From: Epiperipatus broadwayi
Lineage: Eukaryota > Onychophora > Udeonychophora > Euonychophora > Peripatidae
Assembly (NCBI GenBank): GCA_028023455.1
Contig: JAQFVV010012509.1
Coordinates: 3,902,590-3,966,589, forward strand
Direction of reading: 5' to 3'
DNA: 64,000 nt
Shown in pieces: positions 22,801 through 35,007 of this stretch (position 1 is its first letter; each line of letters begins with the position of its first letter). Position numbers and translations under genes: made by a program. The notes beneath the pieces were generated by a model. It was not told the origin of the DNA, searched no databases, and was given only the letters and a program-made list of their open reading frames with translations.

Positions 22801-23388
22801 ATGTAATATTGTTTAATATAATGTTATGATGTAATCATTTTTTTTGTAATTATTGAATTTATATATGAGGGTTTTGATTTGTTTTAATTATTTATATTAC
22901 TATTGTTTATTTTAATTCCATTATTGGATATTGGATTGTTTTATGTCAGGTGATTCATTAACATAAAATAGATTGGTGATTCATTAACATTAAATTGATT
23001 AGTAACATTTAAAAAGGGCACCAAAACAGGTGCTGAAAAAAAGCTTTTTAATGTTTAAAATTATTATTTGATTATATAGCTGTTATAAAGAATTATTATT
23101 ATTTTTTAATTATTAAAACAAATATAAAAATTGAGCTATAATTTTCAATATACTAATATACAAGTAAATAAATAAAAGCTTAGCTAGCTTTTGACATAAG
23201 TACCATTTTGAAAAAAGATAGTCTTGTTGTAAACTTGCTACAGTTTTTATTTATTTATTGGTATGTTGAATATTGGACAATTCCAGTGATTCATTTTATT
23301 ATAGATTATTTTGTTTATATATAAAAATATATAACTATACATGTCAACAACTAATTGATTATCATATGTAAATTACATAACAATAGCC
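22801..23388. other. AT-rich DNA with short repeated phrases
   Basis: 'attggatattggattgtt', 'gtgattcattaacat' and 'tattggacaattccagtgat' recur here and near 23,460, suggesting degraded miniature-element copies. No gene. Confidence 0.4.
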
Positions 23389-23513
23389 CTCATGCTTAAA
23401 CAAACCAATAGATATTATTTAGCATTCTATTGTCAAGTCAACTTCATTTATTAATTATTGGGTGACTCATCAACATAATACTGATATTCTATTGGTTTGT
23501 TTATGCATGAGGG
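23389..23513. repeat. Small inverted repeat (MITE-like)
   Basis: GCCCTCATGCTTAAACAAAC through CAATAGATA at 23,389-23,418 is mirrored by TATTCTATTGGTTTGTTTAT and GCATGAGGGTG at 23,482-23,512. About 29-bp arms with few mismatches around a 63-bp middle; no coding capacity. Confidence 0.65.
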
Positions 23514-23876
23514 TGTAAATGTAAATATTTAAAATGATTTAATGAGTTGTTAGTAGCTGCCATCATCTTTTGAATTCCAATTATGCTTCCAAATATTCTA
23601 TTTAGTCAGTCTATTTCTTCCAGTATCTTTTCCAAGTGTTGGTGACATCTTTTCTAGTGACTTTTATTATCATATAAATAAGTTAGGCTCGTCTCCTTCT
23701 TAAATAATCACATCACCGAAGATGTTTAGTTTCAGGGGGTCATTTTGTACCAAATGTATATGCAATTTAAAAGTTTTAAGTAAAAGAATTACAGTACATT
23801 TTATATATATATATATATACTAAATTGTCTGTCTGTATTGATACTATACTATATAAATATTATTGTTTTATTTAAG

Positions 23877-24017
23877 CAATGGGCAAAAACAAACCCTACT
23901 GAAGTTGCTTTATTTTCTGAGCTTATCTTATGTTTATCCTTCTTTCCTGATGAAGATGAAAGTGGAAAACAAGAAGAGGTCAAAAAGCAAGTCCTAGAGC
24001 TTATAAACAAAGTTCAA
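23877..24017 (+). CDS. Putative internal exon, unrecognised protein
   Basis: Acceptor TATTTAAG precedes 47 phase-0 codons and a strong donor (CAA followed by GTAAGC). The peptide begins QWAKTNPTEVALFSELILCL and includes SFFPDEDESGKQEEVKKQVL, then ELINKVQ: an amphipathic, acidic/basic helix-rich segment. Exact phase-0 junctions on both sides and a second phase-0 exon 519 bp downstream support a genuine gene on +. I do not recognise the family. Confidence 0.7.
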
Positions 24018-24159
24018 GTAAGCTTGTAAAAAATTAAAGTATTCATACTTTTATGTCATTTTCTACACTTTATGTTGATGAGTTTGAAATAGTGGTTTTC
24101 AGTAAAATAATTTTATTTAAATATAACGACCTTTCAATGATGTTCTAATCTAAGCACGT

Positions 24160-24183
24160 ATTTAGATGATGAGGATGATGATG

Positions 24184-24221
<38 letters not shown>

Positions 24222-24222
24222 T
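24160..24222. repeat. (GAT)n-(AAT)n microsatellite in intron
   Basis: GATGATGATGAT grades into about 14 AAT units, in the intron between the two exon candidates. Confidence 0.9.
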
Positions 24223-24535
24223 AATACATTTTCTTAATGTCGTCTTCAGTAAATGAGAATGAATCTCTATTTATAAAAAAGACATCAGCGCCAGAAACTT
24301 CACTAAAACGAGTATAGCCGAGATGAAATTAGTACTTGCAATACATTTAGCTTAAAGTTTGTATACTATACTCGTATTTAAATATTACAAATTAAATTAA
24401 TATAAAATTGTAGTTAGGTATAAATACGTTAATGTTTTTAATTTTTTAGAATACATTATTATATTTTACCAGGCGAAAACTCTCCATACAGTATTGTGAT
24501 GTTTATTATATTTCATTTTATTATATTTTTTGTAG

Positions 24536-24613
24536 AGAGAAATTTCCAAATATAGACAATTCCTTCAGACATTAAAGGAATATAAAGAAGAAAAATTTGT
24601 GAATGAAGTCGAG
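24536..24613 (+). CDS. Putative internal exon, same gene as 23,877
   Basis: Acceptor ATTTTTTGTAG precedes 26 phase-0 codons and a donor (GAG followed by GTCTGT, weaker than consensus). The peptide starts REISKYRQFLQTLKEYKEEK and ends FVNEVE, strongly helical and charged. Joined to the previous exon it keeps the frame. No later exon of this gene was found in the following 14 kb, which are mostly repeats. Confidence 0.65.
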
Positions 24614-24769
24614 GTCTGTTTATCTCCCATATTGATTTTGCCTTTTCTCATATTAAAACAAAAGATAATTTACATTATTATTTACATTATACATTCTATT
24701 ATTTTTTTAATTTTTAAAAGTCTGTAGTGGACTTTTTTAAAGTGAGATAGGGAATTGATATATTGTACT

Positions 24770-25545
24770 ATTTCCATCATCTAATATGAGTATTGAATAT
24801 TTTTAGAAAAATTTAACTTTATTTAAATATTCCAATTACATTCAAGTGTTAGTAACAAGCAAACATGTTAGTATATGCACACCATTTCAAGAGGTATAAT
24901 TCTCTTCTCTTTTTCAGATATTGTTGGCCTGATCAATGACAGTAGTAGCATAGAACCAAAATCTGGACCCTTACATGTTTGAATATTGAATTTTAAGGTA
25001 ATACTATAACTAACTTAGACTTTCTGCCGAAGACAACATTTAGTAGAAACATCAAAAAACTTATCTATGATGTTCCTCCTGATTTCTCCACTTTTTTTTA
25101 AGAGTAAAGTTGCTTCCATGACAATCACAAACAATCCCATCAGTCTACTGAGTGTAACTATACTTAATGTATGTAAAACACTAATCAACTTTGCTCTTAG
25201 GAAAAAGTGGAAAAATCAGGATGAACGTCATAGATACGTATATGAAATTTCTACTGACTGTTGACATCCACAGGATGGCGCAGTTGCTTGCAGCATTACC
25301 TTGAAATTAAATACTAAAAAATTTAAAGATACAGATTTGATTCCCATGCAAGTACTGTCACTGGACAGGCCAGCAGGCCAGCAATACCTGAAGCAGAGGG
25401 TAGAATAATACCTATCACAATTGAAAGGTTGTGTAGATACTAACTCGTGTGCTATTGCTAGCAGTTGAATGTATTTGGAATATTTAAATAAGGTTAATTT
25501 TTTCTAAAGCATTTAATACTCATATTAGGAAGTCGATGATTCTCT
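24770..25545. mobile_element. Fold-back miniature element, copy 2
   Basis: Left end TACTATTTCCATCATCTAAT through TTTAACTTTATTTAAATATT is mirrored by the right end AATATTTAAATAAGGTTAAT through TACTCATATTAGG. It is related to the element at 4.11-4.61 kb, sharing the terminal block, the TTAGTAACAAG-type block and the GACAGTGTCA-like middle. It has an extra ~280 bp in the middle (25,010-25,290). Non-coding, in an intron or just beyond the gene above. Confidence 0.65.
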
Positions 25546-26709
25546 TTTGTCTACTTAATGTTTTGTATGAAATATTACAGAATTATCCAGTATTTTCAAT
25601 GCATTTGAATAATTTTTATACAATTTGTTTGTTACATGATTTACTAGTAATAATCAAATAATTGGTCAATCTGAGATGATATGTGATATTCTAGCAACCT
25701 TGAGAAATAGAGTTGATTTTCAACACACAAATTATTAAGTTTTCACCTGATTACACCTTAAATCATGTAAAGTAAAGTAAGTCTGTAGCACTCAAATATC
25801 CCAGATGGTTATAAACTAAATACATCTAAGTCTAACATTGCTTAACTTCCATCATGATAGTGATTAGTAAATTCAGAGATCAAATGATCAGATATCTGTG
25901 TAGTAGACAATATGCAGCAATTCCATTCAATTCCTTTTGTTATTTCAATAATTTCCTCTCTTAGTTCAAGAATCTTCAACTCTGCAAGCAGACACTCTTT
26001 TTTATTGTTTTTTGCTCATAACAATTAATTAGAATACATAATTTGATAAGGACATTAAATTCCTTGTTTACTTAAAAGCTTGAACAGACATTTGTGATGA
26101 ACTGACAATACAATATAAATATTAATTGAAGAGCGGTATTGTAACCAACACATTTTATTTTAATTAAACAAGGAAAAGGCTACATTTATGCCTAACATAC
26201 AACTTCACGTAACACCTATGCAAAATTCTATTCTCACAAAAATTTGAATTTTTAAATCAACTATATAATTTTAACTGACATTAAAAAAGGATTTTGAAAG
26301 TTCAATCATTAATTGCTTACAAATGTCTAAAAGACTTGAATGGGGATCTTCTCATTAAGCTTGCAGATAACTCTTCAGGTTATCAGTTCAGGGTTTAGAA
26401 AATCAGCAGTATTTGACTTTTGTTAAATATCATCTAAGCTGACTAAAAATAAATCAATTGATTTCAAAATATTGTGAAAGTACGTTGGTCAATAATAGCT
26501 TGTCAATCCAACTATTTATATACTTTATTACATAATCAAAACATTATTATCCTAGAATAATAAGTGCATTGCTTTTCATTGCATTCTTTTAATTGCTGCT
26601 TTAACTTTAATTATTGTTTATATATTGCATCCAATTTTGTTTTATATATTGTAATCTTATTTTTATGTTAATAAAAAATCACATTTATTTTTGTACATTA
26701 TATATAATC

Positions 26710-26765
<56 letters not shown>

Positions 26766-27369
26766 GTAAAATGCATCTCAGTATAGAAGTCATGCCTAAA
26801 TTGGCTATAGTTTTGATTAATTTATTGATATTTTGAAAATTACAAAGTTAATTCCAATGATTATATATATATATATATATATATTAACGGAACTGCCAGA
26901 TACACCATATGACTCAATAGTTGGATAATTTGCATACAATGTGTCAAACAATCCACAATAAGTCATATCCTACATCCATGATTCGATGGCACATTTGGGT
27001 GTGTCAGATGTTACTGAATCAGGAATGGCATATAACAAAGGGATCGCATCTCGCTACTGTCAGACCTAGGCCTTCAAATAGGATGCTAACGATGTCACGA
27101 TGAATTTTCCAGTTCCAAGCAACATCTACTTTCAATATACTTACTTATAACTTACTTAAAATATTTCAATGTGACCTAGACCAATGCATATTCATTACAT
27201 CTTCCTTTTTTAGACCCCATTATACCATGGAATTTGAACTCAGGGAGTTCTTGTAGTCAGCTCTCTTCAGAAATGGACTTACTCAATTATTAACTAAATT
27301 TGTCTATGTATAAGCATGGATATAGAAAAATACTGATGATGATCAATTATATATAAGAGCAATACATAA
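25546..27369. other. AT-rich DNA with (AT)n runs, no gene supported
   Basis: It contains (AT)n at 26,713-26,762 and 26,861-26,884. At 26,890-27,250 a relatively GC-richer patch (with TCGCATCTCGCTACTGTCAG and TTTGAACTCAGGGAGTTCTT) looks like part of an unidentified dispersed repeat. The 60-codon frame at 26,921 shows no motif. Confidence 0.45.
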
Positions 27370-27560
27370 TAATGATGATGGTCAGCAAACCTTTAATGGT
27401 GTAAACTCTTAATGTGATGGTGATGATGAAACATCTAGTGGTATAAATGCACAATGTTGATGATGATCAAACATCTAATGGAATAAATGCTTGATAATGA
27501 TGGCAATGATCAAACATCTAGTGGAATAAATGCATGATAATGATAGTGATGATCAAACAG
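27370..27560. repeat. ~55-bp minisatellite, about 3.5 units
   Basis: Units of the form 'caaacatctagtggaataaa' plus 'tgcatgataatgatagtgatgat' repeat with substitutions. The first unit is the most diverged. Confidence 0.8.
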
Positions 27561-28711
27561 AGATCATATTGATTAAACAACTTAGTTTATTAACAATATA
27601 TATAATAAATATTTACAAACAAAAAATAATAAAATAAATAAATATTCGGTTATCAAGAATGGTTTCTTTATCATCCTGAGGGCTTCACACAACAGAAACA
27701 AAATAATTTGAAGTACATTATATACAAAATTATATTATATAAATCATCAAATATATGCATAAACAAAAAAAGCAAAGCAAAATCAGAGTTAACTAATTCT
27801 AAATCTACCCCATTAATGTAATTATTAGAATGATACTTTTAGCCTAGGGTAAATACATTTATAACTATTTTTTTTATTAAAATATATATATAGCCCCACT
27901 TCCATCTATAAGTGTGTGTAAGTCCTAGTAAAATTAATGACAGATACAAAACAGAAAAACATTTATTCAAGTGGGTTAATTGTGCACTCAGAAATAAAAC
28001 AAAATTACAAGTAAATATTATTAAAACTTATTGCTAAACAAAAATAGTTTTGTTTGTCCTAAAGTTTGCCCTCAATGTTAAATATATAAAAACCTTACAT
28101 GAGGTGAGGTTGCCTGATGGATCAATGTTGAATTTCCAGAGGAATCTGTAAATTTACTTTTATTAACAAAAACAACTATACATATTAACTACGATTCCTT
28201 TTTTTAAAACAATACATCAACATATGCTATTTATCTATCCACTGCTTCCACTTTTAAATTGCAGATGATCGAATTTGAAAAATGAATCTTGAATACACAA
28301 TAAAAAAAATTACAATGCATAAACTTTCAAATATAAATGACAAAAGCAAAAAAAAATAATCATGTAAATCAAACAAAATATATTTATCTTGAGAAAAGCA
28401 AATGTCAATCTCCATGCATACTGTTCTTGTTCACCAACTCTATTGTTATTTATGAATTTCATGCCTCTTGATTAAAACAAACACATATGAAATATCTCTT
28501 CTGAATGTATATAAATTTATGGAAGATTGATGTACACCAGCATTTCACATACAGACATTTTGATGGTTACTTTTAAAATTTCATAATTTCATAATTTCTT
28601 AATTTCCTACTGACATTAAAGCTAGCTTTGGAAGATCCTACAGTATTGGCCTTTTTACCCTGAATATCTTGTAAAGACTCCTTTATTATAAACTTTTATT
28701 TATGACATAGC

Positions 28712-28749
<38 letters not shown>

Positions 28750-28864
28750 TTAGCTTAAAGAAACAGTTAATTTTTATTAGTTTCAGATTTCTTTTCCATC
28801 ATTTCTATAATAATAAATTCCCATTTGCATAATAAATTAAGCCATTAGTTCATTCCTGCTAATT
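27561..28864. other. AT-rich DNA, no gene
   Basis: It contains (AT)n at 28,714-28,746. No exon, transposon end or structured RNA recognised. Confidence 0.4.
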
Positions 28865-29935
28865 ATAATTTGAAATTTAACTTTCCAGTTTCCTTCTTTC
28901 CAAATGTGCTGGAGGATTCTATCAAAGACATAAAGCAAATAAATTACTTTAAACCATTTATTAATGAAATATACAAAATCTTCCATTAGTCTAATAAAAA
29001 ACAATTGGCACTGAATAAAATTTCACCTAATTTGGGAATTCAAATTCTAAAAATTAGTAGAGTTTGTGACCCAAGATGGGCAGCATGCAGTCATAGATCA
29101 GCAGTTGCAACATGGCAAGTCTATCCAGCACTATGATTTTTTTTCTACTAATAAGATATTTTCTGGAATGGCTTAACATCTCACCAATAAATATTTTTAA
29201 GAGAGAACTGGCTTTAATAATCGATATACTAGAAGAAATTTCTTTGTTAGTTTATGCTCTTCAAAAAAGAAGTATAAATATATTGCATACTGAACAATTG
29301 ATTAAGAGAACAATTAAAGCATTTGAATATCAGACAGAAGAATGGTACTTACAAAAAAATAATAAATGAAACTATCTCTTCTAAGAAATTCATGCATATT
29401 AATTTTGTTAAAGACAATAAATGTGTGAGTCTTCCCCATCATAAAGTATTGAATGTAGTGACAACAAATATGTCATCAATTAGTTAAAATTGTGAACCCA
29501 GATGCTTTGAATCTGGACAAAACTGTAGTTCCCTGGAAAGAATTTGAAGAGAAATTATTTCATCATGAGATTTCAGTTAATAATTTCTGTGATTATGTTG
29601 AAAGTGTTATGAGTAATCACCAAAAACATGTTGTACCTGAAACTATCCAAAGAGATAAAAATATAATTAAAACCATTGTTGTGAGTTCTGCAAAGGCTGA
29701 ATGGTTTTCTGTGTTGAACGCAATTTACTCAGATAAAAAAAAATCACATTGAAGTGAAAAATGTGGCAAATCTTCTAGTAATAAATTGAATAGATCTTCC
29801 ATTAGATCATTGGGATTGCAGTCACTCAGTTCAAGTTTGGCTAAAAATCACAATACAGCTGTTGATGCTATAGTCAAAAAAGCATCATCAACCTGAAAAG
29901 GCATATGATGCAAATAGAATTTCAATATGGAAATA
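28865..29935 (+). pseudogene. Decayed hAT-like transposase-derived gene (ZNF862/KIAA1586 type)
   Basis: Shifted frames read in order: VLEDSIKDIKQINYFKPFIN, then ISPNLGIQILKISRVCDPRW and [20 protein letters not shown] (the 'CDTRW' block of the RNase-H-like fold). Next is [20 protein letters not shown] with [20 protein letters not shown]. After a break come LDKTVVPWKEFEEKLFHHE and a C-terminal VKNVANLLVIN stop IDLPLDHWDCSH, resembling the hAT dimerisation region. This order is that of animal proteins of the ZNF862/KIAA1586 type, themselves hAT-derived. At least four frame changes or stops show it is dead. The N-terminal zinc finger is absent. Confidence 0.7.
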
Positions 29936-30423
29936 TCTTGCTAAATAAATAAGTTTTTTTTCCAATTATAAAAATGGGTTTAATTATTTTTGATCCAATG
30001 ATTGAGATTGCAAAGTGCATCATAGTGTGCATCTGCACTACTGCACTTTTTTGTGTATGGGGAGGAGGTCATGCAAAATTTCTGAGAAGTCACCAAAAAC
30101 GTTTAGGTATGAAACCAAGAAGTGATTTGCTTCCATGCTTAAAAAAAGAAAAATAAAAACAATAGGTTCTTAAATACAACCTACCTTTAGAGAACTGGTT
30201 CTTGGAAATTTGGGATATCATCACTGCCCATATCCCAGTGGAGTAATATGATTTCTATCCATAATTAAATTCCATTGGAATAATAAACATTATATTTTGA
30301 GAAATAAAAAAATGTTTATTTATTTTTAAATGTTATATATTCACTCTCTTTCAAATTACTATCTATTTCATGCAATATATCAGTCTCAAGGTGTTTTTTA
30401 TTTTTCAAAGTAGTCTGGAAATA
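29936..30423. other. AT-rich DNA, no gene supported
   Basis: A 60-codon frame at 29,974 has no motif or splice context. The rest is unremarkable. Confidence 0.35.
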
Positions 30424-30620
30424 TCTTTTTTACAGATAGACAACTTCCATATTTCTCCATTCTTTTTTATTTCATAAATAATTACATATAAATAAAGATA
30501 CAATAAAAGGCAAATAACCTCCAAGATTCATTTCATGCTGAACCAGAATTCATCAGTTGGGCCAGATCATCATCTCTCTTATACATCTTTATTACATGAA
30601 GAGTATTTATGTAGAGCAAT
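30424..30620 (-). repeat. Hammerhead-bearing interspersed repeat, copy 2 (family C)
   Basis: Collinear with 1,022-1,210 over its full length, with scattered substitutions and short indels. Both copies share the start 'agatagacaact' and the end 'ttatgtag', so these are probably close to the element boundaries. Confidence 0.8.
30521..30560 (-). ncRNA. Type I hammerhead ribozyme, family C copy 2
   Basis: Minus strand from 30,560: CCAA; CTGATGA; 15-nt stem-loop II (ATTCTG, loop GTT, CAGCAT, one U/C mismatch); GAAA; A and T closing around TGAA; C; TTGG. The core is complete. Relative to the copy at 1.1 kb, the outermost stem II changes G-C to A-U, a compensatory change that preserves the pair. 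Confidence 0.78.
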
Positions 30621-31020
30621 ACTTACAAGGTTATGCTTTTTAATGTCTTTGTCATCCCATCCACACCGATTCTAAGTCTGAAAAAAAAAATTGTGGTAAT
30701 TTTTTCATTCAAGAGATTTAAAAAAATTGCACAAAGTGAGATCGAGTGAATATGGCTGATAGATAAGCTGGATGATTAATTTAATTAAAGTGTTTCACAC
30801 TTAAGGCTTTGAGAGATGACACTTTGTGAGGGTGAAACACACTCTTTTCTTTGTGACAAATAGGACATTTACATTTTACCACACCATGTAAATGCTTCAG
30901 AATTTTCATATAAAATATGTTCCCATTACGAACTAAATTTGAGAGAAAAATGTCATTTGTGTAAAAAAATCACCTTTCCCCATAATTTTAGGGTTTGGTA
31001 AACTTAACATTTTAATTAAA
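30621..31020. other. AT-rich DNA downstream of - strand exon
   Basis: No feature recognised; it would hold the 3' UTR if the terminal exon at 31,021-31,101 is real. Confidence 0.35.
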
Positions 31021-31101
31021 CTACTCATAAACTTGTGCTTTTATGAGATCAGTTTTCTTATAATCTGCTTCAAGCATCACAACTTTTTTCCTTGTCGTTT
31101 T
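31021..31101 (-). CDS. Putative terminal exon, unrecognised protein
   Basis: On - an acceptor (TTCTGTTTTCATTTACAG) precedes 26 phase-0 codons and a TAG. The peptide starts KTTRKKVVMLEADYKKTDLI and ends KAQVYE. The same frame stays open upstream for about 85 codons, but that part is Cys/Phe/Tyr-rich, unlike coding sequence, so I place the start at the acceptor. It could be the end of the gene whose exon lies at 37,716-37,862 (both phase 0), with the decayed LINE and repeats in the intron. No AATAAA follows closely. Confidence 0.5.
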   Translation of the reverse strand, partial: KTTRKKVVMLEADYKKTDLIKAQVYE

Positions 31102-31969
31102 CTGTAAATGAAAACAGAATATCACATTGTCAAACTTTTCAATCATTATAAAAAAAATTGACAAAAATGCAAAATGTACTTTACAAAACAATGTGTTATG
31201 TGGCCCCATGATGATGTCATTTGGCACATTGATGTGGTTTTCTGCAAGATGTACACAACAGTAGAAGTATACACTACAATAGGTACACAAAACAGAACGA
31301 TTCTGATTATTTTTGGGTCCCTCCTTATATATGCAATAATCAAAAGCCATGTTGTACATATGCAGATAGCCACTAAAATTAAATCATAGTATTTTTCATA
31401 GTAAAGCCACTAGACAATTTATCTCTTGATTGAAAATTTTGCTAATTTCCTTTATATTTTATTAATAATTAAACTATCTAAAAGTAAATCTACACCTAAA
31501 TAAGTAATAATGAAATTTAAAATTATTATTTTTAATTAAAAGATGTATTTCATAATAATGTATCAGTTTCCAAGTAATTCTGTTAATATATTTTTAAGCC
31601 ATTAGTTTGTTTTTAACATTTTTTCTTAAATTTTATAATTAAACAAACATAAAAGTAATGTGAAATTTTTATTTGTTTTGATTTCAAATTTTCTGTACTC
31701 CTAACTTTAAGTCCATTTATTTTAGATAAATGCATTAATTATTATTATTCATCATTTAATAAATTAGAGATTATCATTAACCAAGTCATCAATGTAAAAC
31801 TTTAGTTAAATATTAATATATCTCTTTTTATAAATGAGCAAGATCAATTATAGTTTTATTTTTGAACAACAATAGAGGTCACTGCTGCTTAATGGATTGA
31901 AATAGTAGGTGTTATTAAGAAATTATATAAAAATAATTACTATATATATCAATTAGGGGATATATAATC
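31102..31969. other. AT-rich DNA, no gene supported
   Basis: Overlapping open frames at 31,146-31,389 on both strands have no motif. The remainder is very A/T-rich. Confidence 0.35.
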
Positions 31970-33490
31970 AGTTAAAGTTAAAAATGTGGTGGGACTGATG
32001 CAAGGATGCACTATGTCACCTATTTTGTTCATGTTGTATTTGAGTGAAATGGAGAGAGCAATAGAAAGACTAGGAAGAGGGATAGAGATACCGTTAACAG
32101 GTGGCAAAAGGGTATATACATTGTCCGGTCTTTTTTTGCGGATGATGTCTTTTTGTTTGCAGAAAGAAGAAAAGATATGGAAGTTATGCTGAGGACATGC
32201 GCAAGGGTGGGTAAAGATATGGGGATTAAATTTAGTGAAGAAAAATCAAATATAATGATGGTGAATACTGGGGAAAGAGAAGACAAAAATTTCTTATTGG
32301 GAGATATAAAGTTAAGTGTGGTGAATAGATATAGTTATTTGGGAATCATCTTGAGTAATAAGAAAAATTGCTTGGATGAATGAGAGAAAAAAATGATAAA
32401 TGAAGCACACAAAAGAAAAGGATTGATAAAGAAATTAACACTGTTTTCATATAATAAATATGATGTAGCTAGAATTGTATGGAAGGGAGTGGCAGTAGCA
32501 AGGTTAACATATGGCAATGATGCATTATGTGTTAGCAAAGAGGTTTAGATTGCTTAGAAAAAGTACAAAGAGAAGTAGGAAGACATGCATTAGATGTTGA
32601 GGTGTGGACAGCAAAAGAGGCAATTCAAGGAGAAATGGGATGGTCAAGTTTTTATATGAGGAATGCAAAAAGCAAATTGAAAATGTTCGGCAGATTGCAG
32701 TTTATGGATAATAAAAGAATAGCAAAATAGTATTTAATTGGGTTACAAATAAAGGACAGCCAACAAGATGGGTGAGAAAGGTAATGTGGTATGCAGAAGA
32801 TTTGGATAAATGTCAGTATATTTGTACAAAAGATGGGATGATTGTGTTAGGAGGATTGTTGAGTATTATAGTGGGAAGGAGTGGGATAGAAGAATAGATG
32901 CATTAATAATAAATAGGGAGTTAGAGAGATGGAGAACTAGTATTGAGAGTAAAACGAGTTTAAATATATAAAAAACTAAACGGAACTAAACGGAACATTG
33001 GGTGTGAGTTAATTTATGATAATAGTAAAGAAAGTAGTTTATTGTTTAAGGCTCAAACGGGATATTTAGCAACAAGGGAATATACATGTAAATGGAAAAA
33101 TATGGGTGATTTAGTCTGCAAGTTGTGTAAAGAAGGCATAGAAAATATTAGGCATCTGTTATTTCAATGTAAATGTTTGGAAGCAGAAAGAGTACAAATA
33201 ATGAAGTTATGCAAGGTTAAATATGAAAAAAGGGATTATACAGAAAGTGAGTTATTGGTTTTTATGCTAGGTTTGGGAAAAAATAAGAAGGATTTAGAAA
33301 TGAAGGTCATGGATTTGACAAAGATTATGTTGTGGAAATGGGATGGGAGCAGATTATGGGAAAACTTAGGATGGACCATGGAAAAAGAAGGTAAAGTGGC
33401 TAACAGGTTTCGCTGGGCATAGCTGCTGAGAGATTCCTGACTCCGTTTAAGGAGAAGTCACAGTACATAACATCACATCACAATAAGCTA
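31970..33490 (+). pseudogene. Decayed non-LTR retrotransposon, RT C-terminal half
   Basis: Reading through shifts: VGLMQGCTMSPILFMLYL (RT motif B), FFADDVFLFAERRKDMEVML (catalytic FADD), GIKFSEEKSNIMMVN, RYSYLGIILSN, then KGVAVARLTYGNDALCVSKE. A C-terminal frame at 33,042-33,422 carries CKLCKEGIENIRHLLFQCKC, a Cys/His cluster common at LINE C-termini, ending NRFRWA. The 3' end is ACATCACATCACAATAA, a short CATCA-type tail. It is 5'-truncated, without endonuclease. It differs clearly from the RTE-type LINE at 50.9 kb; the clade is uncertain (jockey/CR1-like superclass). Confidence 0.8.
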
Positions 33491-34156
33491 ATAAAATGAG
33501 GTCTTATTTGGCGTTAATATATATTGTCAAAAAGAGAAAAATAACAAATTTATGTGTTAAATTCTTACATTTGTTATGATAATTTAATCATAGTTTTGTA
33601 ATCCATTTTTAAACGCATGATTTTACTTAAATCTTTTCACCACTACTTATGTAGTTTTGATTTTGCAGAAATTATTCTACTGATTATAACTATAATTTTT
33701 TTTTGAGAGAGAGAGAGAGAGAGAGAACTATTGTATAAAGTATAAAATAATACACTTACAATATTTAGTGTAGGTTTCAGTGTTAAATTCTGGAGCATAA
33801 GTTACTTAAATCTCTTCCAGTTCTGGGACTTCCAGCTTTCAAACTTCTTATAAAATCCTGAGAGATAAAGCCACTCGTTTATTAATTTATTAATACTTTT
33901 GCCAATCTTTCATAATGATGTTGTATTTTTTAAAATTAATTATTAATAAAGAAATCATACTTTTTGGTCTTTATCACTCTTTTTACCTCTTGATCTTTTT
34001 GATATCAGTAAACACAGCTTATACAATTTCAATTAAATACATGAGTGCAATCTACACTTAAACAATAATAATATCAATAACAGCCAACAATCTCAATCTG
34101 TTGCCAAGGCAACCTCCTTTAGTCATAAAGATGAAAATTTAGCTTTATCTATAGTT
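33491..34156. other. AT-rich DNA with (GA)n
   Basis: (GA)n at 33,705-33,727. No gene recognised. Confidence 0.4.
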
Positions 34157-34478
34157 GAATATGTTTATATAGATACTAAAGATTGCAACTTGATTACATA
34201 AAATGAAATTACTAATTTAAAGAAGTTTAAATAAACCTCATTAAGCAGGTACATTTAATGTGTTCTGAAATCAGACTAATAAATAATCAATTATAACTTT
34301 CAACTGCAAATTATAACTTTCAAAGTGCAGTTTAAAAGTTATAATTGACTATTTTGTCAATTTGTTTTCATAATATATTAAATTTACCTATTTAATGAGA
34401 TTTATTTAAATTTTTCGAATTAATAATTTCATTCTTTGTAGTCAAGCTGCAATCTTTACTATCAATATAAACACATTA
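34157..34478. mobile_element. Fold-back miniature element, different family
   Basis: About 150-bp arms: GAATATGTTTATATAGATAC through CAATTATAACTTTCAACTGC is mirrored by TGCAGTTTAAAAGTTATAAT through ATCAATATAAACACATT, with some 10-15% mismatches by eye. Non-coding, with a short central spacer. Confidence 0.7.
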
Positions 34479-34963
34479 GACTAGACATAATGGTGGGGTT
34501 CTACCTTCCCTTAAAAACAAATTGAAAATACTGTATTCATATATTTATATTATCTACCTATTTAGGCTTGAACATTATTAGTTTTATATATATAATCATA
34601 TGATAAGAGCATAAGCCTAGACCTAAACAATGAACTTTTAAACTATATTGTAAAGGCAACTTCTATAACTAAAAAGATAGATTCCACCGTACACACTTAA
34701 TATAACGAAAGATAATTGGCAAGGGACTGGCATATATTAAAAAGGTATATATTTATATATCACCACAGCCAATGCTAAATAAACCAATAAAATATCAGTG
34801 GACTATTGTCAAAATACTCTGATAAAAATAGAAATTCCATTGCCTTTATGATTATTTATATATATATATATGACAATAGATGGCGTTATACCAAAAACAC
34901 CTTCAAGCGTTTGTTTACATAAACGTCAGAGTGAGTATTTCACTATCTCTAACTTAATTTCCA

Positions 34964-35007
34964 CCTTCATATCATGATTTCAAGCTATTTGCTATCGTCA
35001 TTGAAGG
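34964..35007 (-). ncRNA. Hammerhead ribozyme, family B, core mutated
   Basis: Minus strand: CCTTCA; ATGACGA (first core C replaced by A); stem-loop II with AGC and GCT pairs around AAATA; GAAA; stem III AT and AT around CATG; cleavage-site A; TGAAGG. Stems I and II are good, but loss of the invariant core C probably abolishes cleavage. Confidence 0.65.

Noticed and set aside
26921-27103. 60-codon frame in a GC-richer patch
   Set aside because: No motif, no splice context; more likely part of an unidentified dispersed repeat.
27370-27560. Regularly spaced repeats that might suggest a CRISPR array
   Set aside because: Units are contiguous and diverged without unique spacers; the context is eukaryotic minisatellite.
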